Assembly: GCA_025451425.1 (NCBI GenBank)
Contig: JANWKK010000151.1
Location: forward strand, 1-18,239
DNA length: 18,239 nt
Source of the DNA: Gemmatimonadaceae bacterium
GTDB taxonomy: Bacteria > Gemmatimonadota > Gemmatimonadetes > Gemmatimonadales > Gemmatimonadaceae
Direction: 5' to 3'
The position numbers and the translations under genes were made by a program. Positions 1 to 6,481 of the stretch are shown here, in pieces (within the stretch, counting starts at the first letter, position 1; each line of letters starts with the position of its first letter). The notes beneath the pieces were generated by a model. The model saw nothing but the letters and a program-made list of their open reading frames with translations. It made no database searches and was not told the origin of the DNA.

Positions 1-1
1 A

Positions 2-133
2 ACGGCACCGGAGGGCGATCGCTGGTACTGGCGCCGATCGTTGATCGAGCCGAACGCGCGGGGCGCGAACGAGATTCGTCGTGTTTGGATGGAGGCGCTT
101 ACGGCTGCGGAGGTTCTCGAGGAGGAGCGATGA
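2..133 (+). CDS. C-terminal tail of an unidentified protein (partial)
   Basis: An open frame enters from the left edge and gives about 43 residues, ending in VWMEALTAAEVLEEER before a TGA at 131-133. The tail is rich in charged residues, has no membrane segment, and looks helical at its end. Its stop overlaps the ATG of the following XdhC gene in an ATGA arrangement, so the two are very likely co-transcribed and translationally coupled. By context it could be another part of a molybdenum hydroxylase locus, for example an enzyme subunit or an accessory protein, but I do not recognise the family from this fragment and assign no function. Confidence 0.6.
   Translation, partial: TAPEGDRWYWRRSLIEPNARGANEIRRVWMEALTAAEVLEEER
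119..126 (+). promoter_or_regulatory. Ribosome binding site of the XdhC gene
   Basis: The purine run GAGGAGGA lies four bases before the ATG at 130. It supports that start over an in-frame ATG at 85, which would add 15 glycine-rich residues not expected in the family and would run well into the preceding gene. Confidence 0.7.
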
Positions 134-1263
134 GCGAGGTACTCGAGCAGTTTGCGTCTGTGGAGGCGTCGGGGCGCCCGGCGGCGCTTGCAACGCTCGT
201 TGCCGCCGCTGGCGCGACGCCGAAGAAGGCGGGATCGACAATGTGGATCGCGGAGGACGGCAGCATCCTCGGGTCCGTAACGATCGGCGGTTGCGTAGAC
301 GCGCGTGTGATCGAACAAGCGGACGGTGTGATCGCCTCCGGAAAGCCCGAGCTGCTGCGGATGACGTTAGGCGACGAGGATGCGTGGGAGCTCGGTCTGA
401 CCTGCGGCGGTGAAGTGGATGTGCTTGTGCAGCGCGTGGATCCGGCGAGCGCAAAGGACGCGAGCATGCGGGCGTATGCGGCGGCGCGAGACGCGTATCA
501 GTCGGGGCGCGCATCGATGGTCGTGTCGCGACTCGACGATCGCAGTGAGCGGCTCGTCCTCGACGAGAACGGCGTGGTCATCGGGACACTCGGCGACGCT
601 CTTCTCGACGAGCGGGCCCTCGAAGTCGCGCGCACACGCCTGGCGAGCGCACAGATGTCGGCAGTGGAGCGCGTGGAGCACGCGGACAGCGAGGTGCCGC
701 TTTTCTTCGAGCGACTCGCACCTCCGGAGACGCTCGTCATTTGCGGAGCGAGCCACGTCGCGATGTCGCTTGCGGTATTCGCGCGCGAGCTGGGCATGCG
801 AACGGTCATCGTAGATGGGCGCGAGCGGATGGCGACGAAAACGCGGTTTCCGACGGCGGACGAGATCCACGTCGGCATGCCGTCCGAGATCACGGAGCAG
901 CTGCACCTAACGAGGCGCAGCTATGTTGCCCTGCTCGCCCATGATTACAAGTACGACCTTCCAGTGCTGCGCGAGGTGCTCCGTAGCGACGTGGGTTACG
1001 TCGGCATGCTGGGAAGCCGCCGGCGCGGCGAGACCATTCGATCGATGCTGCGTGAGGAAGGCTTTACGGCGTCCGATCTCGCCCGACTGCATTCACCCAT
1101 CGGCCTCTCCATTGGCGCAAAGAGCGCCGCCGAGATCGCGTTGGCGATCGCGGCGGAGATCGTCGCGGTTCGCGAGGGACGCTCGAATGCGACGGATCGC
1201 CCGATGCCTAACGTGACGGCAACGGCGGGGCGGGCGGATCAGCGCGAGATCGCGGTGAGCTGA
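130..1263 (+). CDS. XdhC/CoxI-family molybdenum hydroxylase maturation protein
   Basis: The 377-residue product has the two domains of the XdhC/CoxI family. The N-terminal part carries GATPKKAGSTMWI and a GSVTIGGCVDARV segment, matching the family's conserved glycine/cysteine motif. The C-terminal part is a Rossmann-like domain beginning at LVICGASHVAMSLA, followed by VDGRERMATKTRFP, YVGMLGSRRR and the ending SPIGLSIGAKSAAEIALAI. Known family members bind molybdenum cofactor and promote its sulfuration and insertion into xanthine dehydrogenase-type enzymes; they act in the cytoplasm. The start was chosen for its strong ribosome binding site and its ATGA overlap with the gene before. The stop overlaps the next start by one base. 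Family assignment is firm; the client enzyme is inferred and is not in the window. Confidence 0.93.
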   Translation: MSEVLEQFASVEASGRPAALATLVAAAGATPKKAGSTMWIAEDGSILGSVTIGGCVDARVIEQADGVIASGKPELLRMTLGDEDAWELGLTCGGEVDVLVQRVDPASAKDASMRAYAAARDAYQSGRASMVVSRLDDRSERLVLDENGVVIGTLGDALLDERALEVARTRLASAQMSAVERVEHADSEVPLFFERLAPPETLVICGASHVAMSLAVFARELGMRTVIVDGRERMATKTRFPTADEIHVGMPSEITEQLHLTRRSYVALLAHDYKYDLPVLREVLRSDVGYVGMLGSRRRGETIRSMLREEGFTASDLARLHSPIGLSIGAKSAAEIALAIAAEIVAVREGRSNATDRPMPNVTATAGRADQREIAVS

Positions 1264-2315
1264 TGCAGTATCGCGCGGTTTCTCGTGGTGAGGCGCTCGA
1301 CGGCTCGCTCGCGGGCAGCGTGCTGGTGCACGATGTCCGTGACGCGCGCGGTGCGGTGTGCATCGCGAAAGGGAGAGTGCTGAACCTCGACGACGTGGCG
1401 CGCCTGCGCACGGTGCCGTGGCAGGAGCTTCACGTGGCGGCCTTGGCCCCCGACGAGATGCACGAAGACGACGCGGGCCCGCGTCTCGCGTGCGCCGCGG
1501 CCGGGAACGGCGTACGCGTTGGTGACCGTTCAGCGGGGCACTGGCCGCTGATCGCGACGCGTCGCGGCATCGTGGACGTATCGATCGATCCCCTCACGGA
1601 CGTGAATGGACGCGAAGGGCTATCGGTGTATACGCTGTTTCACGGGCATGTCGTGGATGAGGGCGAGGTCGTTGCCCGGGCGAAGATCACTCCCTTTGCG
1701 GTGCCGCGCGAGCTGGTCGATGGAGCGGCCAGCGTCGCGCGATCAGCAGCCGGTCTGATTCGCATCCGGGCATTCCGTCGCGCACGCATCGGCGCCATCG
1801 TGCTCGCGTCGTTAGGTGACCGAAATGCGACGACAATCACGCGCTTCGCCGAGTCGTTGGGCGAGAAGGTCCGTTGGCTGGGGGGCGAGCTGACGCCCCC
1901 GGTGGTCACCGAGGCACGTCGCGACGCCGTGGCGGCGGCGCTGAAGGCGGAGCTGACGCGCGGTTGCGAAATCCTCGTTGTCGCCGGCACGCGAGCGATG
2001 GACGAGCTGGATCCAACGTTCCTCGCCCTTGCCGACCTCGGTGGCCAGCGTGTGCGTCAGGGTGTGCCGGCGCATCCAGGAAGTCTGTTCTGGATCGGTC
2101 GAGTCGGAAGCGTTCCGATTCTGGGCTTGCCGTCGTGCGGGCTCTTCTCCGAGGCGACGGTGTTCGATCTCGTGCTGCCGCGCATTCTGTGTGGAGATTC
2201 GATCGGCAGCCCGGAGCTCGCTGCACTCGGGCACGGTGGATTTCTCACGCGCGACATGGCGTACCGCTTTCCGCCGTACCGGCGTTCGCGACGGCGCGGA
2301 GAAGTTGCGGACTAA
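1263..2315 (+). CDS. MoeA/MogA-like molybdopterin-binding protein
   Basis: This 350-residue protein resembles the molybdopterin-binding proteins found beside Mo-hydroxylase accessory genes. The first half has a MoeA-like ending, DVSIDPLTDVNGREGLSVYT, followed by a region about embedding and export of cofactor-type ligands (VARAKITPFAVP). The second half, from about residue 165, fits a MoCF-biosynthesis fold: residues GAIVLASLGDRN, a segment EILVVAGTRAMDELDP, and the late motif VPILGLPSCGLFSEATVFDL typical of this subfamily. In many bacteria this domain is fused to a MocA-type nucleotidyltransferase; here they are separate genes with a Fe-S scaffold between them. It probably binds or hands over Mo cofactor in the cytoplasm. 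It starts on the A of the preceding TGA and stops one base into the next gene. Confidence 0.82.
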   Translation: MQYRAVSRGEALDGSLAGSVLVHDVRDARGAVCIAKGRVLNLDDVARLRTVPWQELHVAALAPDEMHEDDAGPRLACAAAGNGVRVGDRSAGHWPLIATRRGIVDVSIDPLTDVNGREGLSVYTLFHGHVVDEGEVVARAKITPFAVPRELVDGAASVARSAAGLIRIRAFRRARIGAIVLASLGDRNATTITRFAESLGEKVRWLGGELTPPVVTEARRDAVAAALKAELTRGCEILVVAGTRAMDELDPTFLALADLGGQRVRQGVPAHPGSLFWIGRVGSVPILGLPSCGLFSEATVFDLVLPRILCGDSIGSPELAALGHGGFLTRDMAYRFPPYRRSRRRGEVAD

Positions 2316-2719
2316 TGACTGGCCAAGGCCTGCCGTACGGAAGCGCCATCACGGAGCACTTCCGGCGGCCGCGGAACTACGGGCCGCTGCCTAACGCGAC
2401 AGCTACGGCCGAGTGCGTGAACCCATTGTGCGGCGATCGCGTCCGAGTGGCCGTTCTGATCGACTCGGGCGTGATCGCCGATGCGCGATTCACGGCGAAC
2501 GCGTGCGCGATCTGCATTGCCGCGGCCTCTCTGCTCACGGAGCACCTCCGCGGCATGTCGAGTCCTGATGCGGCGCGACTCAACGACGACGATGCACTCG
2601 CGCTGTTGGAGAGCAGCGTGCCCGCGGCGCGGCGCCGCTGCGCCACACTTCCTCTCGATGCGCTGCGCCGTGCACTCGCTTCCATTGCGAGTGACATCGA
2701 GCGACAGCCGTCTGCATGA
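2315..2719 (+). CDS. NifU/IscU-type iron-sulfur cluster scaffold protein
   Basis: The 134-residue product has the three-cysteine pattern of the IscU/NifU N-terminal family. NPLCGD holds Cys39 and Asp41, ACAICIAAAS holds Cys64 (with an extra Cys67), and RRRCATLPLDALRRAL holds Cys109. The N-terminal SAITEHFRRPRNYGPL is also typical of the family. These proteins assemble [2Fe-2S] clusters and pass them to apoenzymes. Its position between two Mo-cofactor genes, overlapping both (TAATG at 2313-2317 and ATGA at 2716-2719), suggests a scaffold dedicated to the [2Fe-2S] subunit of the Mo enzyme; that role is inferred. The usual LPPVK-type chaperone-binding motif is not evident, in line with a SufU- or NifU-like variant. 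The reading frame is open further upstream, but that part overlaps the preceding gene and is not used. Confidence 0.88.
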   Translation: MTGQGLPYGSAITEHFRRPRNYGPLPNATATAECVNPLCGDRVRVAVLIDSGVIADARFTANACAICIAAASLLTEHLRGMSSPDAARLNDDDALALLESSVPAARRRCATLPLDALRRALASIASDIERQPSA

Positions 2720-3339
2720 TCGCCGCGGTGCTCCTCGCCGCGGGCAGCGCCCGGCGGTTCGACGGCACACAAAAGCTGTTGGCGATGGTCCCGACAAGAG
2801 ACGGTCCTGTCGCGCTTGTTCGCCATTCGGTCGCGGGCCTTCTCGCGGCAGGGCTGCCGAATGTGATCGTGGTCACCGGGCGTGACGACGATCAGGTCCG
2901 TCGCGCGCTGGATGGAATGGAGGTGCCCTTCGTGTTCAATCCGGATTACGCCTCGGGCCTGAGCACCTCCTTGAAGATGGGACTCTCAGAAGCGATGCGC
3001 CTGTGGCCGAAGGCCGAGGAGCTTCTTGTCGCACTCGGCGATCAACCCCTAACGGGAACGGGAATTATCGAAACGCTGCTCTCGGTCGATCGAACGCCAG
3101 ATGACCGGCGCCGGCATCCAATCCTGGTGCCTCGCTTTCGCGGCGAATTCGGGAACCCGGTGCTGTTCGCTCGCGAGCTTGTGCCCGAGCTGCTCGAAGT
3201 CATCGGCGACCACGGAGCGCGCGCGATCGTCGAACGCGATCCGTCACGCGTGCGGTGCGTCGATTTCGACCGCGCGATGCCGTTGGACGTCGATACGGTG
3301 AGCGATCTCGCCGCGTTAACGGATGTTCACTACGAATAG
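2716..3339 (+). CDS. MocA-like NTP transferase (molybdenum cofactor cytidylyltransferase family)
   Basis: The 207-residue product is a MobA-like NTP transferase. It opens with the nucleotide-binding loop VLLAAGSARRFDGTQKLL, followed by NPDYASGLSTSLKMGL, the metal-binding GDQP, the substrate-loop RGEFGNPVLFA, and GDHGAR near the end. This order matches MocA, which transfers CMP to molybdopterin to give the cytosine dinucleotide form of the cofactor; MobA, the guanylyl enzyme, differs in the substrate loop. The choice of CTP over GTP cannot be settled by eye. The ATG overlaps the preceding stop as ATGA, so it belongs to the same operon. With the XdhC and MoeA-like proteins it would complete cofactor preparation for a Mo hydroxylase. 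Confidence 0.87.
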   Translation: MIAAVLLAAGSARRFDGTQKLLAMVPTRDGPVALVRHSVAGLLAAGLPNVIVVTGRDDDQVRRALDGMEVPFVFNPDYASGLSTSLKMGLSEAMRLWPKAEELLVALGDQPLTGTGIIETLLSVDRTPDDRRRHPILVPRFRGEFGNPVLFARELVPELLEVIGDHGARAIVERDPSRVRCVDFDRAMPLDVDTVSDLAALTDVHYE

Positions 3340-3471
3340 TCGTTGCATTACGGACGATGCGCTGCTCTTATTAACGCGCCGCAAGTAGGGAGCAGTTTCG
3401 TCTACGCTGAGCAAAACGCACAGACCACTGCGCGTCATTCGAGATGCGAAGGCACGAACCCCTCACTTTGC

Positions 3472-3477
3472 AGGAGG
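3472..3477 (+). promoter_or_regulatory. Ribosome binding site of the DsrE-like gene
   Basis: AGGAGG sits six bases before the ATG at 3484. It decides that start over an in-frame upstream ATG at 3343, which lacks such a site and would place 47 unrelated residues before a well-formed Tat signal. Confidence 0.75.
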
Positions 3478-3483
3478 CGCGTC

Positions 3484-4161
3484 ATGTTACTCCCCGCAGC
3501 GCAGGCCCCGACGCATCGACGTGGATTTATCGGCCGACTCACCGCGGGCACTCTCGCTCTCATGGGTGTCGCGTCGGCCAACCCGCGAGCTGTTGAAGCA
3601 GAGCCGATATTTGGCGCGGGAGCGGACGATTGGATGAACGGCATAACGGGAACGCACCGGCAATTCTTCGACGCCGTCAGCGTGAACGACGGATTCCCGT
3701 TCGGATTCGCGTTTACGTTCATGAACACGATCGGCGAGACGTACAAGGTGCAGGACAAGGACATCACCGCCGTCGTCGGGCTACGTCATTTTTCGATTCC
3801 GCTCGCTTTCAACAACGAGATCTGGGCGAAGTACAAGCTGGGCGAGATGTTCAAGATCAACGATCCTGTGACCAAGGCGCCGGCGGTGCGCAATCCATAC
3901 GCGTACGTGAAGGAAGGTGAGCTGCTCTTCCCCGGAATGGCGTTCGAAAAGTTGCAGGCGCGTGGCGTGATCTTTACCTGCTGCAACGTCGCGCTCACGA
4001 TTCTGAGCGGAATGGCGGCGGGCGCAGCCGGGTTGCCGAAAGAGGGCGCGAAGCAGGAGTGGCTCGCAGGGATGTTCAAGGGCGTGAATGTCGTCCCGTC
4101 CGGCGTCCTGGCGGTGAACCGCGCGCAGAAGAAAGGCTGTACGTACTGCTACGCGGGGTAG
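3484..4161 (+). CDS. Tat-exported DsrE-like protein of unknown function
   Basis: The 225-residue product starts with a twin-arginine signal: Arg12-Arg13 in THRRGFIGRL, then a hydrophobic run up to an alanine-rich cleavage region near residues 30-40. The mature part contains GTHRQFFDAVSVNDGFP, VGLRHFSIPLAFNNEIW and AKYKLGEMFKI. Its end, with QARGVIFTCCNVAL and VNVVPSGVLAVNRAQKKG, resembles the C-terminal half of DsrE/DsrF sulfur-relay proteins. Cys166-Cys167 are adjacent and Cys219-x-x-Cys222 lies at the very C-terminus. Tat export implies folding, perhaps with a cofactor or metal, before crossing the membrane. The gene follows the Mo-cofactor operon after 144 bases, so a link to it is possible but unproven. 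The DsrE similarity is by pattern only; the function is unknown. Confidence 0.7.
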   Translation: MLLPAAQAPTHRRGFIGRLTAGTLALMGVASANPRAVEAEPIFGAGADDWMNGITGTHRQFFDAVSVNDGFPFGFAFTFMNTIGETYKVQDKDITAVVGLRHFSIPLAFNNEIWAKYKLGEMFKINDPVTKAPAVRNPYAYVKEGELLFPGMAFEKLQARGVIFTCCNVALTILSGMAAGAAGLPKEGAKQEWLAGMFKGVNVVPSGVLAVNRAQKKGCTYCYAG

Positions 4162-4176
4162 GAGATCACGGACTAA

Positions 4177-4248
4177 CAGTTGCGAGTGACGAGTGAATAA
4201 TGGCGAGCAATTGGTCTCGCCCCTATTCACTCGTCACGTATGCAGCTG
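4177..4248. repeat. Long intergenic inverted repeat (possible bidirectional terminator or palindromic element)
   Basis: Arms GTGACGAGTGAATA (4186-4199) and TATTCACTCGTCAC (4224-4237) are perfect 14-base complements. Inside them GGCGAG (4202-4207) pairs with CTCGCC (4216-4221) around an eight-base loop, and outside them CAGTTGC (4177-4183) pairs with GCAGCTG (4242-4248) with one G-T pair. The three stacked stems fill the gap between the DsrE-like gene and msrB. There is no T run after it, so a classical rho-independent terminator is not certain. Confidence 0.8.
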
Positions 4249-4270
4249 AGGATGCGACCGAGAGGGCCCC

Positions 4271-4699
4271 ATGAGCGACGCCAAGACTGACAAGAGCGAG
4301 ACCGAGCACATCGAGAAGTCCGAAACCGAGTGGCGAAAGGAGCTCTCCCCCCAGCAGTACCGCGTTCTGCGCGAGAAGGGCACGGAACCGCCCTTCACGG
4401 GCCAATACTGGAACGAGCACGCGGACGGCGTCTATCGTTGCGCGGCGTGCGGCAATCCGCTTTTCGATGCGTCGACGAAGTTCGAGTCGGGATCAGGTTG
4501 GCCAAGCTTCTATCAGCCGATCGCGAGCGAGCGCGTCGACACCGAACAGGATCGCAGTCACTTCATGGTTCGCACAGAAGTGCATTGCGCCCGATGCGGT
4601 GGACATCTCGGTCATATCTTCGACGATGGCCCGCAGCCAACTGGCCTGCGCTACTGCATCAACTCGGCATCGCTCGATCTGGACAAGGACTCGAAATAG
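4271..4699 (+). CDS. msrB: Peptide-methionine (R)-S-oxide reductase MsrB
   Basis: The 142-residue protein is a typical single-domain MsrB. It has the two zinc-binding pairs Cys57/Cys60 ([10 protein letters not shown]) and Cys106/Cys109 ([13 protein letters not shown]), the [14 protein letters not shown] segment, and the catalytic Cys129 in RYCINSASL. It reduces the R form of methionine sulfoxide in proteins, repairing oxidative damage. The position that is a resolving cysteine in many MsrB proteins (GCGWPSF) is Ser here, so regeneration may rely on another thiol or directly on thioredoxin. There is no signal peptide; the first 20 residues are charged and probably flexible. An AGAGGG stretch at 4261-4266 precedes the ATG. 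The gene stands alone, with intergenic gaps on both sides. Confidence 0.97.
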   Translation: MSDAKTDKSETEHIEKSETEWRKELSPQQYRVLREKGTEPPFTGQYWNEHADGVYRCAACGNPLFDASTKFESGSGWPSFYQPIASERVDTEQDRSHFMVRTEVHCARCGGHLGHIFDDGPQPTGLRYCINSASLDLDKDSK

Positions 4700-4740
4700 C
4701 AGGGCAGTGCTCGAGCCCTAGCCACGGCAGCGACGGTGGT

Positions 4741-4771
4741 GCATCCTAGGCGCTGCCTCAGTACAGGATGC
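4741..4771 (+). other. Short inverted repeat just before the acyl-CoA synthetase gene
   Basis: GCATCCT (4741-4747) and AGGATGC (4765-4771) form a seven-base-pair stem with a 17-base loop, ending four bases before the ATG at 4776. It could be an operator or a leader structure affecting translation, or chance. The 76-base gap otherwise shows no clear promoter or Shine-Dalgarno sequence. Confidence 0.35.
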
Positions 4772-4775
4772 GCCG

Positions 4776-6455
4776 ATGCAGGGACTGATGATGGACGTGC
4801 CGCTCACGATCCCGTTGATCGTGCGATACGCGGAAGCGCTCCACGGGAAAAAGATCGTCGCGAGCCGATCGGCCGATCGGAGCGTACGCCATCTGACGTA
4901 CGCCGAGGTCCTCGGACGCGCGCGGCGGCTTGCCGGGGCGTTGCGCAAGCTCGGCATCCGGCGTGGCGATCGCGTGGCGACGTTCTGCTGGAACCATCAT
5001 CAACATGTCGAGACGTATTTCGCGGCGCCCTGCATGGGCGCCGTTGTGCATACGCTCAACATTCGCCTCGGCGCCGAGGAGCTCTCGTACATCGCGAACC
5101 ATGCCGGCGACAGCGTGATCATCGTCGATCGCGTGCTGCTGCCCGCGTTCGAGCGCTTCCGCAATCGCCTGACGAGTGTGCGCGAGATAATCGTCGTCGA
5201 TGGTGACGGGCAGGGGCCGCCCGGCGCGCTCGATTATGAATCGCTCATCGCACAGGCCGAGCCTGACGAGTTCGCGGAACACATCGAGGAACGGGACGCG
5301 GCCGCGATGTGCTACACGAGCGGCACGACGGGGCGGCCGAGGGGCGTCGTCTACTCGCATCGCTCTCAGCTGCTGCACACGCTGGTGATCTTGCAGGCGT
5401 CGTGTCTCGGACTCGGCGAGGGGGATACGGCGCTTCCCGTCGTACCGATGTTTCACGCGAATGCGTGGGGGGCGCCGTATGCCGCGACCTTGGCGGGCGC
5501 CAACCAGGTACATGCAGGTCCATGTCTCGATGCGCCCAGCCTCCTCGAGTTGATGTCGACCGAGCGCGTGACCACGACGATGGGCGTGCCCACGATCTGG
5601 ATCGGTATCCTGCAGGAGCTCGATCGCAATCCCGACGCATATGATCTGTCCTCGTTGAAGCGCGTGCTCATTGGTGGCGCCGCTGTTCCGGAATCGTTGA
5701 TTCGCGCGTTCGCGGAACGGCATGGCATTGTGATCACGCAGGGCTGGGGAATGACGGAAACGTCGCCGGTGGGCAGTCTCTCGGTGCTCACGAGCGAGCT
5801 GGCGGTTGCGGACGCGGAAACGCAGTACGCCTATCGATCTCGCGCGGGACGGCCCGTGCCGCTCGTTGAAGTGAGGGTCCGAGACGATTCCGGCGTTCGG
5901 CCGTGGGACGACAGTGGCATGGCCGAGCTCGAGATTCGAGGGCCATTCGTCGCCGCCTCGTATTACAACGCACCGGAGACGGCGGACCGGTTCACCGACG
6001 ATGGTTGGTTCAAGACCGGTGACGTCGCGAGCATCGATTCGCTAGGGTACATCAGGATCCGTGACCGAGCGAAGGACGTAATCAAGTCCGGCGGTGAGTG
6101 GATCAGCTCTGTCGCGCTCGAGAATGCAATCATGGGAATGCCGACGGTCGCCGAAGCAGCGGTCGTTGGCATTTCGCATCCGCGATGGGACGAGCGGCCG
6201 CTCGCGCTGGTCGTGTTGCGTGAGGGAGCGACGTGTACGTCAGAGGCGATTCGCCAACATCTCGAAGCGCACTTCCCGAAGTGGTGGTTGCCTGATGGTA
6301 TCGAGTTCGTCACGGCGATTCCAAAAACGAGCGTCGGGAAATTCCAGAAACGCGAGATCCGTGATCGCTATCAGGATTACTTTGCTCGGCAGCTCGGTTC
6401 ATCGGCGGCGACGGCACCCGCGTTCGGACAACCGGTCGTCGGCAAACCTGCATGA
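4776..6455 (+). CDS. AMP-dependent acyl-CoA synthetase (AlkK-like medium-chain fatty acid:CoA ligase)
   Basis: This 559-residue enzyme belongs to the acyl-adenylate-forming superfamily. It has the P-loop-like YTSGTTGRPRGV starting at residue 180, the GWGMTETSP motif at 323, DGWFKTGDVA, DVIKSGGEWISS and the C-terminal catalytic Lys522 in PKTSVGKFQKREI. It activates a carboxylic acid with ATP and joins it to CoA. The N-terminus, MQGLMMDVPLTIPLIVRYAE, matches the start of AlkK-type medium-chain synthetases, which supports the first Met; an alternative Met at residue 5 or 6 is possible. Substrate chain length is inferred. The gap to the next gene is only 26 bases, but no functional link to the gamma-glutamyltransferase is evident. 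Confidence 0.92.
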   Translation: MQGLMMDVPLTIPLIVRYAEALHGKKIVASRSADRSVRHLTYAEVLGRARRLAGALRKLGIRRGDRVATFCWNHHQHVETYFAAPCMGAVVHTLNIRLGAEELSYIANHAGDSVIIVDRVLLPAFERFRNRLTSVREIIVVDGDGQGPPGALDYESLIAQAEPDEFAEHIEERDAAAMCYTSGTTGRPRGVVYSHRSQLLHTLVILQASCLGLGEGDTALPVVPMFHANAWGAPYAATLAGANQVHAGPCLDAPSLLELMSTERVTTTMGVPTIWIGILQELDRNPDAYDLSSLKRVLIGGAAVPESLIRAFAERHGIVITQGWGMTETSPVGSLSVLTSELAVADAETQYAYRSRAGRPVPLVEVRVRDDSGVRPWDDSGMAELEIRGPFVAASYYNAPETADRFTDDGWFKTGDVASIDSLGYIRIRDRAKDVIKSGGEWISSVALENAIMGMPTVAEAAVVGISHPRWDERPLALVVLREGATCTSEAIRQHLEAHFPKWWLPDGIEFVTAIPKTSVGKFQKREIRDRYQDYFARQLGSSAATAPAFGQPVVGKPA

Positions 6456-6481
6456 ACCCTAACGATTAACGCGCTCATTCG

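Noticed and set aside
85..129. Upstream in-frame ATG for the XdhC gene
   Set aside because: It adds residues unlike the family and overlaps the preceding gene; the ATG at 130 has a strong ribosome binding site.
1874..2314. Extended N-terminus of the NifU-like frame
   Set aside because: This part overlaps the MoeA-like gene, is Arg/Gly-rich and unlike the scaffold family; the ATG at 2315 fits.
3343..3374. Possible promoter TTGCAT ... TATTAA before the DsrE-like gene
   Set aside because: The spacing of about 20 bases is too long and the -35 match is weak; not enough to annotate.
3343..3483. Upstream in-frame ATG for the Tat-exported protein
   Set aside because: It would bury the twin-arginine signal 47 residues inside; AGGAGG points to the ATG at 3484.
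4700..4728. Weak stem AGGGC/GCCCT after msrB as a terminator
   Set aside because: Only five pairs with a nine-base loop and no T run; too weak to claim.
4758..5723. Minus-strand open frame of 321 codons opposite the acyl-CoA synthetase
   Set aside because: Arg-rich composition, no motif, and the opposite strand encodes a complete adenylate-forming enzyme.
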